A stretch of 64,000 nt of DNA from Ornithodoros turicata (taxonomy: Eukaryota > Arthropoda > Arachnida > Ixodida > Argasidae): NCBI RefSeq assembly GCF_037126465.1, contig NW_026999295.1:2294001-2358000 (forward strand), written 5' to 3'. The notes beneath the pieces were generated by a model. It saw nothing but the letters and a program-made list of their open reading frames with translations. It made no database searches and was not told the DNA's origin. Position 1 is the first letter of the stretch, and every line of letters starts with the position of its first letter. Position numbers and translations under genes: made by a program. This document shows, piece by piece, positions 19,740 to 31,175 of this stretch.

Positions 19740-20850
19740 ACTGAAGTACACCGGGATCTTCGTTAATGATTGATGATTGATTGGATTGATGGATTGGATG
19801 ATTGATTGGATTGATTTGTAAATGAGGTAGGACTCGCGTTGTTCCCTGCCTCTATCGGAGCTAAAGTTTGATTGAAGAATAAAAAGGGCGACGTCATTTA
19901 TTGAATGACCAGGCTAGTTGAAATGACGAGAAACAGGAAGATTTAGCTTTTCATTAACGTCCGACCGGTGGTTGTTGATCCTGATCCGAAAATATGTTTT
20001 GGTTTGACCTAATAATAATAATAATTGGGTGTTTACGTCGCGAGACAACTGAGCTCATGAGCGACGCCACAGCGGTCGGTCTGTGGATTGCTTTTGCCCA
20101 CCTGAGGGTTCTTTAACGTGCGATGAAAGCTCATCACACGGCACCCCGTGTTTAACGTCCCTCGCGGAAGACGGCGTGTCTAAGCAACTTCTACCCTGCT
20201 ACCAAATTGCTGGCGTCCTCGGCCGGGTTCGAACCCGCGATCTCGGGATCAGACGGCGAACACGCTACCGACAGAGCCACCGAGGCCGGTGGTTTGTCCT
20301 ACGTATTGTGCTTGACACGCGTTGCACTGAATGGCATAAATGACTTTGGACGAATTACAGTCAAAGTCACCATGAATTTTGACGAAGAAACTAGAATTTG
20401 TGCTGTTAAGCACGTGGGCACTTCGCATTAGTTTGCATATTTGACATCTGCGGCCATTGCACGGGTGGCAGCCTGCCGTCGAACTTGTTGGTCGGTTGAC
20501 TTTGGAGCTGACTAGATTATCGTGGAGGTTTTGCGTGCGCCTGTAGGTCACACGTGGGGGTTCTGGGAAGATTTGTCGCATGCGCTCTGACTGACGAAGA
20601 ATACTGTGGTGGCGATTAAGCATACTGTTGATGTTGGAAACATTATTGCTGAATGTTACAACGAGGTTAACGGAACCATTGTCTGATTTCCGGGTGCGGT
20701 TTTGGGACAGAGCTTTGCGATCTGCCCTGCGTGCCTTCCTTGTTTCGTTCTCAACTAAACTGGGTGGGAATTGGCGACTGATGAAAGTTTGCTTGCGTTG
20801 GTTCAAATTTCAATCCAGTCACTTTGACAAGAGCAGCATTCAGGGACACC
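19740..20850 (-). pseudogene. Minus-strand PLE: RT C-terminus and GIY-YIG endonuclease
   Basis: Reading on minus from about 20850: RT thumb and linker (Q-T-F-I-S-R-Q-F-P-P, S-I-L-R-Q-S-E-R, T-Y-R-R, then the intact C-H-P-C / R-C-Q-I-C cysteine motif), then C-N-A-C-Q-A-Q-Y-V-G-Q-T at about 20310. A SINE (20011-20290) splits the endonuclease right after V-G-Q-T. Beyond it the domain resumes with R-S-D-V, P-V-S-R-H-F, a stop, G-H-S-I-N-D and R-E-Q-R-E-S-Y-L-I-Y-K at 19815-20000. A GATT microsatellite expansion (about 19764-19820) has replaced the last residues. 5' truncated: no RT palm. Confidence 0.85.
20011..20290 (-). mobile_element. tRNA-derived SINE with conserved central block
   Basis: On the minus strand it starts with a tRNA-like head: an A-box region TGGCTCTGTCGGTAGC and B-box GGGTTCGAACCC. 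The middle holds CGTTAAAGAACCCTCAGGTG, a block shared by a known group of invertebrate SINEs, and it ends in an (ATT)n tail. It is flanked by a 10-bp target duplication with one mismatch (20001-20010 GGTTTGACCT and 20291-20300 GGTTTGTCCT). Confidence 0.85.
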
Positions 20851-21234
20851 CCCTCTGAAACCCGGCTTGACCTGATAGCAGAGGACAACGCAAGGAAGCT
20901 AAGTTTACAGGGTGGTGCGTGAGTACGTGAGGAACAGATCTGGGCAGGGAGAGGAGGACATATCTGAGGCGAACAATTCCCTTTTCGCGCCCCGACCTGA
21001 TAACAACACCGATGACACGCCCGGAAGCATTCGCGTAAGATAAAGAATAAGACGTGATGTATAACTGTGGGAACGAGCATGAGACTTTCCAGATGTCGGG
21101 AGATTGCCGGATGAAATTGGCAGGTTGGCGCCTGTGATAGCCTTCTGGACGACAAATTCACTAAATGCGAGTTCTAAGAGTGCAGCAAGGACAGCAGATA
21201 CGGTCCACAGACGATACACAGACTACGTAATTTT
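20851..21234. other. No recognised feature
   Basis: Open frames here are short and overlap in several frames without family resemblance. I see nothing definite. Confidence 0.4.
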
Positions 21235-21720
21235 ATGATGATACCGTCAGTATCAAATTGGTATCAAGAGTTATTACGAGCTAAAATGGAGGAAACAGAC
21301 AAACTGGCGCAAGTGAGTGCCACTTGGGAAGACGATTTGGCAAAATGTCTGAAGTATATAGATTGGGCTGGTTGGTGTAAATCCACAAGCGACCACAGTA
21401 CAAACACGAAACAACAACAGAGCGACTTATGTGTGATCTTGTCCCCTGTTTGTTCTTTGGTCGCTTGAAAATGAATGATTTGACCAAATGCTACTTCGCA
21501 GGCTCTAGCAAGGGAAAAAGGTATGGGCCGCGGACTCATAGATATTAAGCATGGATATACAGACTACGTAATTAGGTGACGACATCTTCGATATCACGTT
21601 TATATCCAGAGTTATTACTAAATGAAGTGGAAGATATGGACAATTTTCCGTCTGCGAGTGGCAATGATTTGATCAAACGCGACTTCTTTGGTCCAGAGAT
21701 TTTGGAACAGAACTAAATAG
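21218..21720. repeat. Diverged tandem duplication
   Basis: Segments starting CAGACTACGTAATT at about 21220 and 21561 resemble each other for about 120 bp (ATATC/TATC, AGAGTTATTAC, GTGCCACTTGG vs GTGGCAATGA). An old two-copy repeat about 340 bp apart; origin unknown. Confidence 0.45.
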
Positions 21721-21749
21721 CAAATTTGGAGATAACGCCAAACAAGTGC

Positions 21750-23379
21750 TACGCGCTCTCGAGTACATGATTTATTTCTCGCTTAAGCATTGCTTAGATC
21801 AGAGCAATCAGGGCTCTCACACACGCGGGCCGCATGTGCATGGCTTGCAGTCAGCTATTCTGTGTCCCGAGGGCTCTTGACCACTAAATAGAATAAAGCT
21901 TCCCCCACACACACACACACACGCACACACACGCACACACCAATAATTAAGAGTTTGGAATGAAACCCGGTTTTCAGGCATTGTTTTTACCCTTGCTCGA
22001 TGTACTGCTGCTCCTGTCGACGTTAGGAAGTACATTCACATTCGAGCAGTTCTTCTGACTCATGAACCTCAACAAGCAGTTATATAGCGATCTGGTCTGA
22101 ACGTGCATTTTGATAAACTACACTGTAAGTAATATGATAATTGAGAAGTAATAGTGGAGACAAGTGCAGAGAATGACATAATCTTAATTATCACACTAAG
22201 TTTATGGGCTTACAGCATAGCAGCAGCCTCTCCGGATATCATGCGCGAGAAACTATATACGGAGCACAGAAGGGAGGCGCAGATAAAAAGAAAAAGAAAA
22301 AAAAAGATTGAGTAGTTATGTACGAGGGTCATTGTGTGAAAAATTTTAATTATTGCTGTTTCCCTGAACTGTTTCTTTTACACGTTGAAAATGCAAGCAA
22401 AATCAACAATACAGTGTGTAAACAGACAATTTCAGTGCTCCTGAACGTTGGTATAACCGTTCCTGAAGAACTTGCAATGCCTTTCAAATTTTCGATGTCT
22501 CATTTGGAAAAGAAGCTCATTTGTTTCTGTTGGTGTGTAAAGTGAAGTTTTTCATTGACGAATTCTATATGCGAATGCCTAATAACTATACTGCTCAGCG
22601 GTTTACGCTAAGGTACTTTGCTACAATTGCGGTCCTTTCCAGGGTCATTACCCCCACCACCCATGGAGGTGTGCACTCCCCCTGAATTTTTCCAACCACT
22701 CCCCTGTAATTCATGAGATTTCTCAATACAGCTTGGCCACCAATGTATATACCCATAGATATGTATCCATATAGATATACCACCCTATGGTTCGCTCCAC
22801 TTGAAATCACGCAGACATCTTATCACGCCGGGTACCGCATCTTGGTTTCTATGCGCATTGATGATAGTGCCAGCCGCAACTACAATGACGAAGAAGAAAT
22901 TGTCGTTCCTCTTCGCTGCTGATACGAGTTGCGCAACGGACTAAAAGCTGATACCTTTCCGTTTGAATTCAGCATGAGAGAGCCGCGACGATATGGCAAG
23001 GAAAAAAAAAAACTTGCCAAGATACGGGGCAAAAAAGTGAACTTGCACGGCAAATCGCCGGCAGTCGGAACATTTACACGGCAACAGACACCTACGAGCA
23101 CTGGTGCTAAAGTCTGAGGAAAAGACATCATAGATGAAAATACATATCCGTTACGAAGCCGTTTGTATTTCACTGTTCATGGTAATCAACCAATTTTTCT
23201 CGAAGTGCAGCGCACATAAAGAAGTCTACGATCCGCTTACACGTCGACCTGCAAGAAATGATCCACAGTGTCCTTCTGAAACATTGCATCACTTGCCAAC
23301 TTCTTTGAGAAAAGTAAAACGTAACCTTTCTGCAACCCCGATGATGGCAGGACTATCCAAGGAATACACCACAAAGAGT
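21750..23379. other. Unassigned noncoding stretch with a CA/CG microsatellite
   Basis: Contains a CACACA-rich run (about 21903-21940) and no convincing gene. At 22318-22360 the sequence TACGAGGGTCATTGTGTGAA resembles the start of a mariner terminal repeat, but I found no matching partner. Confidence 0.5.
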
Positions 23380-23425
23380 CACTGGTGTATTCTGCATAGC
23401 GAAGCCATTATCAACGACTTATACT
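23380..23425 (+). repeat. Partial 127-bp satellite unit (left remnant)
   Basis: CATAGCGAAGCCATTATCAACGACTTATACT aligns to the ATTATCAACGGCTTATGCTATG part of the units at 26945-28060; the MITE at 23426 cuts it off. Confidence 0.6.
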
Positions 23426-24064
23426 CAGTGATGGCCACTAACTACTTCTACAGTAGTTTCACTATAACTACTAACTACTTTGTGATTGAGTAGTTTAACT
23501 AGTAGTTCAACTACTTTTCAGGGGAGTAGTTAAAACAAGTTTTTTAGCTACTGCAATGTAGTTTAAGTACATGTATAACTACTTAACGTTGTCCACCAAC
23601 ACCAATCCCTTGTAGTGTCCTTGGACACCTAAATATGAATCACAAGCAATAATAAACGTTGGCTCAAGCGATTGCTACGATCGTCATATACAAAGCTTGC
23701 GGCGGGATTCTTTCTGTGCCTACGCGATACACTAAGTTGCAGAATTATTTCACAGCAAATGAGGCTTCACTAGACAAGCATTAAAAGTGAAGATTTAGTA
23801 CACATGCACGGCACAAATTGCTCTGCACCTCCGTTCTCATCAAACAAGTAGCTCAAGGTAAAAGTCGGATGCACAATCGTGCCGTAAAGCTTGCGGCACA
23901 ATCGGAAGTAGTTGGTGCCTTCAGTAACCGAACTACTGTAGTTAATAACATAAAATAGTATTTTAACTAGTAGTTGCCACTACATTTCTGCAAGTAGTTG
24001 ATAACTACTTTTTAACTACAACCAGGTAGTTTAACTACATGTAGTTAACTACTGGCCATCACTG
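23426..24064. mobile_element. hAT-like MITE
   Basis: Terminal inverted repeats CAGTGATGGCCA... and ...TGGCCATCACTG, rich in internal AGTAGTTAACTAC motifs, 639 bp, no protein. Flanked by CTTATACT (23418-23425) and CTTATACA (24065-24072), an 8-bp duplication with one mismatch, as expected for the hAT superfamily. Confidence 0.85.
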
Positions 24065-24204
24065 CTTATACAAGGCCCTTGTACTGGGATTTTAACAGTG
24101 GTGATCGCAAAATTTGGAAGAGGCACCGGCAGAGCCCTCTAAAACGGGCACAACCCTTTGTATCATGGTGTCAAAGGCATATTCGAGACGGCTTATGCTA
24201 CACT
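24065..24204 (+). repeat. 127-bp satellite unit between two insertions
   Basis: One unit (CTGGGATTTTAACAG, CGCAAAATTTGGAAGAGG, GCAGAGCCCTCTAAAACGGG, GTATCATGGTG, CGGCTTATGCTA) isolated between the hAT-like MITE and the 2.7-kb element. Confidence 0.8.
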
Positions 24205-26944
24205 CTTAAATTTAAAACACCCTTTAGGGTGTAATCCGGGTGTAACTGGGGTGTAAACTAGTTTTTACTCCCAAATTACACCAGCTCGAAGAAACATCCT
24301 GGGATGAGGGGTGTTAAATGGGTCTAATAATAAAGTAACACCTTATTTACAACGTCCACTGAGCTCGGGTGTAAAAGAGGCGTAAAATGGGTGTAGCGGG
24401 CATAGAGCTTTTACATGAACTGTATTTCTTTTGAAAGCACAATGATATGCTTCATGTTACCTACAGATGCATACACTAGGGCACCTCAGTAGAAATTTTG
24501 AGTCTACACTGTAAATCCTGTGGCGAACATGTGCCGGTTAAATAAGTTCCCTCAGAAAGTACAGCCGGTACACAGCCGTAACCGTTTGGAAGCAGCCGTA
24601 ACAGCTATCAAATAGCAAGCTCAACGATCCCTATCGCCAAATATGTGTGCCCCGCTGAATAATATGTGTGCCTCCTGAGCCGTATATTCGTGTGCTTGTC
24701 GAATAATCCGTGTGCAGGCTGAATATGTGTGCCTTCGCTGGAGCGTACTACGTTGTTCCGCGCTCCACCCGTGAGGAGTGACGTGGCACCGCGTATTCTA
24801 CCGCAGTGCATTCGTCGCTGCGTTCGTGCCTGTTATGTGCGCTGCAACCTCGCCTTTGAAAGGACGACAACCTTGCTTTTTAATTACAAGTTTAATGTTT
24901 GCTTAAGGTAAGTCAACCTGGCTGTGATGCAACGTACGACGCCTGCGTTTTACTTGTGTTTAACAATCGTTCTGTTGCAGACGATGGACACATTGCAAAT
25001 GGCGGCAGGAGTGGATCGGCTACATCGGTGAAGCGACGATTTATATTACAAGCCAGGCTAATTGTATCCTTTCGTTATAGGTGAACGTGGGACTATATCG
25101 ACTGCAAGGACGTGAGTTACAAAAAGCTGTAATATTCTAGCATTAACGTTTGAACAATACCAGCGTGATGTTCACTTCGGTTTCTTTACAGGTAGTGTCC
25201 TGTCTCAACGGTCACGCATATGCGTGCAAAACTGCAACTGCTTCTCACATCGAAGAGGGGTCTGGTGCCACATGCTCGGACAATTATTCGTCGGCCATTT
25301 CGTTTGAGGAACTGTCGTGTTCGTCACTAAGGATGGTCTTGGTTGAGCTTTGCAGTGCCAGCCTGGTGCATCGGAGGGGTTGTGTCCATGCAACGTGTGC
25401 TACATATGTGTGTGTTGGGATTAGTAAACCGTGTATGCTTTCCATTCGGCCAACGATGATGTACTGGATGAAATTTAAAGGTATGTGCACGCCAATAAAA
25501 TTTTGTGTTTCAAGTTCAATGTCCTTGGTGTATTTTTTCCCCTATTTTCTTCTTCTTCTTTTTTCTTTTTCTTTTTCTTTTTTTGGGGAGCCTGGAGATC
25601 ATTTTCTTTAGAGAACTCGAGAGGCATAATGTGTCTCGCGTATTAGTTGGTACAAGTATTCCTTCATTACGTCCGGTACACTGTGGCTCCTGTCGTCAGC
25701 AGCGATGTCGTACCAGTTGTTTCAGGGGGCACAGGGCACCTACAGCTTTCGCAGGCTTCCTCTTGAAGTCATCTGGTGCACTTTTTGAGAAATGTGCCAG
25801 TTGATCAGGCGGCACCTATCCGTCAATGGGTTTAGAATGTACATTGTACCTATTTGAGACGTACTTGTCTGAAGTTTGAGTTTCGGGCTTTCACAGCATT
25901 CTGCAGCCTCTGTGAAGAGTCGTTGCAAGTAGTAAGCAGCAGGCAGGTCGGGAAAAATCTGCTGTGCCTGTTTATTACTCACTACCTGCAGCGTGCCGCA
26001 GAATGCAGCGAAACCATGAAACCCAAATGACAGACACTATGTCGCCAGCAGTACATGTCCAGCTCAATATGACTTTTTTTTGAGGGCATTCAAGAAAACC
26101 AGTGAAGCGAAAAAGCCGCTGCTCCTTGCTCGCTCTTTCGCTGCTCCTTGAGGGCACCTTAAGCTTTGGCACACTTTGCTATACTGGCGTCAGGAGTTTT
26201 AAAGCAGTGTTGCCCAGCAGGACTTTACATCATTCTTGTTGAATGTTTCTTTTAAGACCCCAGAACAAAGGGAGACCGAGCTTTGTTATGCAATGCACAA
26301 AGCAGGTGCTTTGTATCCTGGCAAGCAAGAGTTTCATGCCATATATAGCTTCGGTGGTAATTACGGTTCCAGTATTGATATGTGGTGTTTGTCTCGTTTG
26401 GCCTCATTAGCAATACAAAGGATTGTAACTGCGGTAGCAATTGGACCTCAAGCACTATGAAATAAAGAACCAGTATACTTAACCTACGTCTGGACTCTTC
26501 TTTTCAGGTGCATTTCTCAAATGCTGCAGTGGCTGTGCATTTGGTGCTCGTGGAAATTTCTTGTGTCCTGAGTAATTAGCAGAGAGGCACTCCCCTGAAT
26601 TATGTATGACTAATTCAACTCCTCATTTATTGGACTGCGTACATGTGGATAGATTCACAGTTTCTGGCTGCTGGCATTTGTGAGAACTATAGCATCTATC
26701 TCTCAAGTAGCACATGTATTACTTGACAGATAAACAACACCTTTTTGAAGGGTGTAATATTACCAGGGGTGTTAAATTACACCCTAAAGGGAGTGAGTTA
26801 TAGCACTTTTGGATTACACCCTAAAGGGTGTTTTTGAAGTAGCAAATTACACCCTTTTTTGAGGTTGTAGCCGGTGGAAAAGGGTGTGATGTTACACCCT
26901 AAAGGGAGTGGGTTATCGCACTTTGGGATTACACCCTTCCCACT
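24205..26944. mobile_element. 2.7-kb insertion with ACACCC-rich ends and spliced-transcript signals
   Basis: The insertion splits the 127-bp satellite. Its ends are dense in inverted ACACCC/GGGTGT motifs: left AACACCCTTTAGGGTGTAAT, right GGATTACACCCTTCCCAC. A possible CACT duplication flanks it (24201-24204, 26941-26944). The terminal repeats are not a clean match, so the class is unresolved; subterminal repeats like these are common in DNA transposons. The inside has strong splice consensus sites (see 24729-25500). Confidence 0.6.
24729..25500 (+). other. Possible spliced transcript inside the 2.7-kb insertion
   Basis: Signals in order on plus: donor AAG|GTAAGT at about 24906; acceptor TCTGTTGCAG just before 24981; donor ATAG|GTGAAC at about 25080; acceptor TTCTTTACAG at about 25191; poly(A) signal AATAAA at 25495. 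The last exon could encode part of a frame reading C-L-N-G-H-A-Y-A-C-K onward, which I do not recognise. It could be a noncoding RNA, or a captured host transcript. Exon phases do not give one obvious long protein. Confidence 0.4.
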
Positions 26945-28060
26945 GGGCTTGTAACGGAGGCGACCGCAAAATCCGTAAAAGACCGCAGCAGAGCCCTTTA
27001 GAACGGGCGAAACCCCTTTGGTCATGGTTCCAAACATATATTATCAACGACGTATGATGCTCTTCTACAGGGATCGCAACAGAAGCGACAACAAAATTCG
27101 GAAAAGGCAGCAGCAGAGTCCTTTAAAACGTACGGAACCCCCTGTATCATGGTATACCTAAGACATATTCATGACGGCTTTTGCTATGCCTTTCTACCGC
27201 AATTGCGCAAGAGGGGACCGCAAAATTTGGATACGGCGGCAGCAAAGCCTTTTAAAACGGGCGATACTCCCTGTATCATGGAGTGAAAGAAAGAAAATTA
27301 TCAGTGGCTTGTGCAATGCTATCCTGCTGGAGTAATAACACAACCGATCGCCAAATTCGGAAAACGTGGCAGCAGAGCCCTCTTAAACGAGCAAAACCCC
27401 TTGTATCATGCTGTCAAAGCCATATTATCAACAACTTATACTATGTCATTCTACCGAGATCATAACACAGGCGACCGCAAATATCGGAAAAGGATGCAGC
27501 ATAGCCCTTCAGAACGGGCGAGACCCCTTGTATCATGCTGCCGATGACATTTCATCAATGGCTTGTGCTATGCCCTCTTACTGGGATTGTAACAGAGACT
27601 ACCGCAAAATACGGAAAATGCGGCAACAGAGCCCTTTAAAACGGTCGATACCCCTTGTATCATAGTTCCAAAGTCATATAAGTATACGCAACGGCTTATG
27701 CTATTGCCATTCTACTGGAATTATAACGGATGCGGCCGCAAACTCCATAAAAGGCTACAGCAGAGCCCTTTAAAACGACCCCTTTAATAATGGTGGCAGA
27801 CATTTTACACACATATAAAGACGCGACGGCTTATGTTATGCCCCTCTCCTGTGATTGCATCGGAAACCACCGCAAAAACCGAAAAAGGCGGTACAAGGGC
27901 CCTTTACAATTACTCAGATGATAGGTATCATGGTGCCAAAAAGGTACTATGAACGGCTTGTACTAGGACTGTAACAGAGGCTACCGCAACGTTCGGCAGC
28001 AGATCGAGCCCTTTAAAACGTGCGAAGCCCCGTTAATCCTGGTGCCAGGGCGTACATGGA
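26945..28060 (+). repeat. 127-bp satellite, about nine diverged units
   Basis: Units recur every 122-135 bp, each with an ACCGCAAAATNCGGAAAAG segment, GCAGAGCCCTTTAAAACGGG, CCCCTTGTATCATGGT and CGGCTTATGCTATGCC. Segment starts are near 26950, 27075, 27205, 27333, 27460, 27587, 27721, 27856 and 27970. Together with 23380-23425 and 24065-24204 this was once one array. Confidence 0.9.
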
Positions 28061-30425
28061 GAGGTCGCGTTTGACGAAACTGCTTCCAAAATGACAGTCG
28101 CTAAGCAAAAAGCGTCCTTTAAAAATAATATTAAAGATGTCCTAAGCTGATTTTGTAGTATGTATATGTGATACGGGGTTTCAACCCCGTACCTTGTTCC
28201 CCTGTTGCACCCTGAGAGGTCGCGTTTGAGAAAATCGCTTCCAAACCGGCACTCGAAATGGCCAAATTGCCAATTTTGTCAACTTCGGGGCTTAATATCA
28301 TTTGATATAAAAATAATATTAGAGATGTCCTAAGCTGATTTTCTAATATGTATATGTGAAAGTAAGATCATGGGGTTTGGACCCCGTACCTTCTTCCCCT
28401 GTTGCACCCTGAGCGGTCGCGTTTGACAAAATCGTTTCCAAACCGGCACTCGAAATGGCCAAATGGCTAATTTAATCACCTTCGGGGCTTAATATCATTG
28501 GATATAACAATAATATTAAAGATGTCCTAAGCTGATTTTGTAGTATGTATATGTGATAGTAAGATCACGGGGTTTCAACCCCGTATCTTGTTCCCCTGTT
28601 GCACCCTGAGAGGTCGCGTTTGAGAAAATCGCTTCCAAACCGGCACTCGAAATGGCCAAATTGCCAATTTTGTCAACTTCAGGGCTTAATATCATTTGAT
28701 ATAACAATAATATTAAAGATGTCCTAAGGTATTTTGTAGTATGTATATGTGAAAGAAAGATCATGGGGTTTGAACCCCGTACCTTCTTCCCCTGTTGCAC
28801 CCTGAGAGGTCGCGTTTGACAAAATCGTTTCCAAACCGGCACTCGAAATGGCCAAATGGCCAATTTAATCACCTTCGGGGCTTAATATCATTGGATATAA
28901 CAATAATATTAAAGATGTCCTAAGCTGATTTTGTAGTATGTATATGTGATAGTAAGATCACGGGGTTTCAACCCCGTATCTTGTTCCCCTGTTGCACCCT
29001 GAGAGGTCGCGTTTGAGAAAATCGCTTCCAAACCGGCACTCGAAATGGCCAAATTGCCAATTTTGTCAACTTCGGGGCTTAATATCATTTGATATAAAAA
29101 TAATATTAGAGATGTCCTAAGCTGATTTTCTAATATGTATACGTGAAAGTAAGATCATGGGGTTTGAACCCCGTACCTTCTTCCCCTGTTGCACCCTGAG
29201 AGGTCGCGTTTGACAAAATCGTTTCCAAACCGGCACTCGAAATGGCCAAATGGCCAATTTAATCACCTTCGGGGCTTAATATCATTGGATATAACAATAA
29301 TATTAAAGATGTCCTAAGGTGTTTTGTAGTATGTATATGTGAAAGAAAGATCACGGGGTTTGAACCCCGTGTCTTGTTCTCCTGTTGCACCCTGAGAGGT
29401 CGCGTTTGACAAAATCGCTCCCAAAACGGCACTCGAAATGGTCAAGTCGCCAATTTCATCACCTTGAGGGCTTAATATCATTGGACAATAATATTAAATA
29501 TGTCCTATGCTGATTTTGTAGTATGTATATGTGAAAGTAAGATCACGGGGTTTGAACCCCGTATTTTGTTCCCCTGTTGCACCCTAAGGGGTCGCGTTTG
29601 ACAAAACCGTTTCCAAACCGGAAGTCGAAATGGCCAAATGGCCAATTTCATCACCTTCGGGGCTTAATATCATTGGATATAACAATAATATTAAGGATGT
29701 CCTAAGGTATTTTGTAGTATGTATATGTGAAAGAAAGATCACGGGGTTTGAACCCCGTGTCTTGTTCTCCTGTTGCACCCTGAGAGGTCGGGTTGGACAA
29801 AATGGCTTCCAAACCGGCACTCGAAATGGCCAGATGGCCAATTTCGTCAACTTTGGGGCTTAATATCATTTGATATAAAAATAATATTAAACATGTCCTG
29901 TCACACATAAAAATAACCGTTCCAGAAAGAGCTTTTTAAAGTTCTTCAGTTTGTCCGTATTTTTCACCTTTAAAAGGTTCTTCAAAAGGAGGACAGCTGG
30001 ATATCCTTAGCCGTTCTGTCCTTCTCGAATATAGGAAAGGTCCAGAAAAATGTTCTTGCACTACGAAGAACTCTCGACGAACGATTATTTTTCTGTGTGA
30101 TAAGCTGATTTTGTAATATGTATATGTGAAAGTAAGATCACGGGGTTAGAACGCCGTATCTTCCCCTGTTGCTCCCTGAGAGGTCGCGTTTGACAAAATC
30201 GCTTTCAAAACAGCCAAATGGCGAATTTTATCAAGTTCGGGGCTTAATATCATTTGATGTAACGATGATAATAAAGAAACCCTAAGCTGATTATGTAATA
30301 TGTATATGTGAAAGTAAGATCACGGGGTTAGAACTCTGTATCTTGTTCTCCTGTTGCACCCTGAAAGGTCGCGTTTAACAAAATCACTTCCAAAACGGCA
30401 CTCGAAATGGACAGTTTGATCAAGT
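28061..30425 (+). repeat. 197-bp satellite with dimeric higher-order structure
   Basis: GAGGTCGCGTTTGA marks the unit starts at 28061, 28215, 28411, 28610, 28806, 29003, 29200, 29396, 29589, 29784, 30180 and 30365 (spacing mostly 194-198 bp). From 28215 to 29200 two types alternate: type 1 GAGAAAATCGC with TTTTGTCAAC, type 2 GACAAAATCGTTT with TTTAATCACC. Each unit holds the palindrome CGGGGTTTGAACCCCG. A MITE interrupts it at 29901-30100. Confidence 0.92.
29901..30100. mobile_element. 200-bp MITE in the 197-bp satellite
   Basis: Starts TCACACATAAAAATAACCGT and ends ACGATTATTTTTCTGTGTGA, an inverted pair of about 21 bp with two mismatches. It sits inside the CCTAAGCTGA segment of a satellite unit. 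No clear target duplication is visible, so the family is unassigned. Confidence 0.75.
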
Positions 30426-30427
30426 TG

Positions 30428-31175
30428 TAGTCAACCCTCGATTTATGAACCTTCGATTTGTGAATTCCCTCGTTTTATGAACACTAGCACGAGGAACCAA
30501 ACTTTTTACATGCATTTTTCCCTCGTTTTATGAACCTCGATATTCGAATAATGAATGGAATTTCTGGGAACCAACTAGGAGTTGCCCAACGTTTTTGCCC
30601 TCAATTTATGAACGGATCGTTCCGAGGCCAACAAAAACCTTCAAGGGGATTATTCGTGGTCTTATGAATGACGCCTCAACAGACAAAACATGTTCGAGGT
30701 ATTGCACCCTCGGTTCTTAACCCCTCGAAATCCGAACAACAAACGGGTTTTTGCAAAAGTGTTCCTGACCTCAATTCATGAATAATGTGTCCGCTGTCAC
30801 CCCGAGATTAATAAACATAGGTTAAAAACCCAAGAGGAAATCCGAGACCAGTTGAGTGCGAATGTGCTGACATCTCCTCTTTCCAAGATTGACACAGCGG
30901 AAGGCATGGTCCAAAGCAAAATTAAACTATTTAGTATCGCATAATAAACAGAGTGTGAATGCGCTAACATCTGTGTTTTGTGAGACTGATACAACAGAAG
31001 CCATGGTCCAAAGCAAAATTACACAATATATTGCATTATAAACACAATATCAACTCGAAACTACTGTTCCATTTGCTTGATAGTACTCACTTAACGGAAT
31101 TTTCAATTTATGAATCCCTCGATTTATGAACGATTTTTCGGGGAACCGAGGGTGTTCATAAATCGAGGGTTGACT
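30428..31175. mobile_element. pogo/Tigger-like MITE
   Basis: Begins TAGTCAACCCTCGATTTATG and ends ATAAATCGAGGGTTGACTG; inverted termini of about 23 bp, with further ATTTATGAAC / CCTCGATTT copies inside. About 745 bp without a transposase frame. The termini resemble those of pogo-type Tc1/mariner elements; TA duplication is not certain. Confidence 0.7.

Noticed and set aside
20011..20290. Functional tRNA gene on minus
   Set aside because: The A and B boxes belong to a SINE head: there is a SINE body, an (ATT)n tail and a target duplication.
21817..22035. 72-codon minus frame with a C-V-C-V run
   Set aside because: It crosses a CA microsatellite, which creates the V-C repeat.
22318..22545. 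mariner transposon at TACGAGGGTCATTG
   Set aside because: Only one end-like sequence was found and no transposase motif.
28061..30425. CRISPR array
   Set aside because: Units are 197 bp of continuous repeat without unique spacers, and the sequence is eukaryotic.
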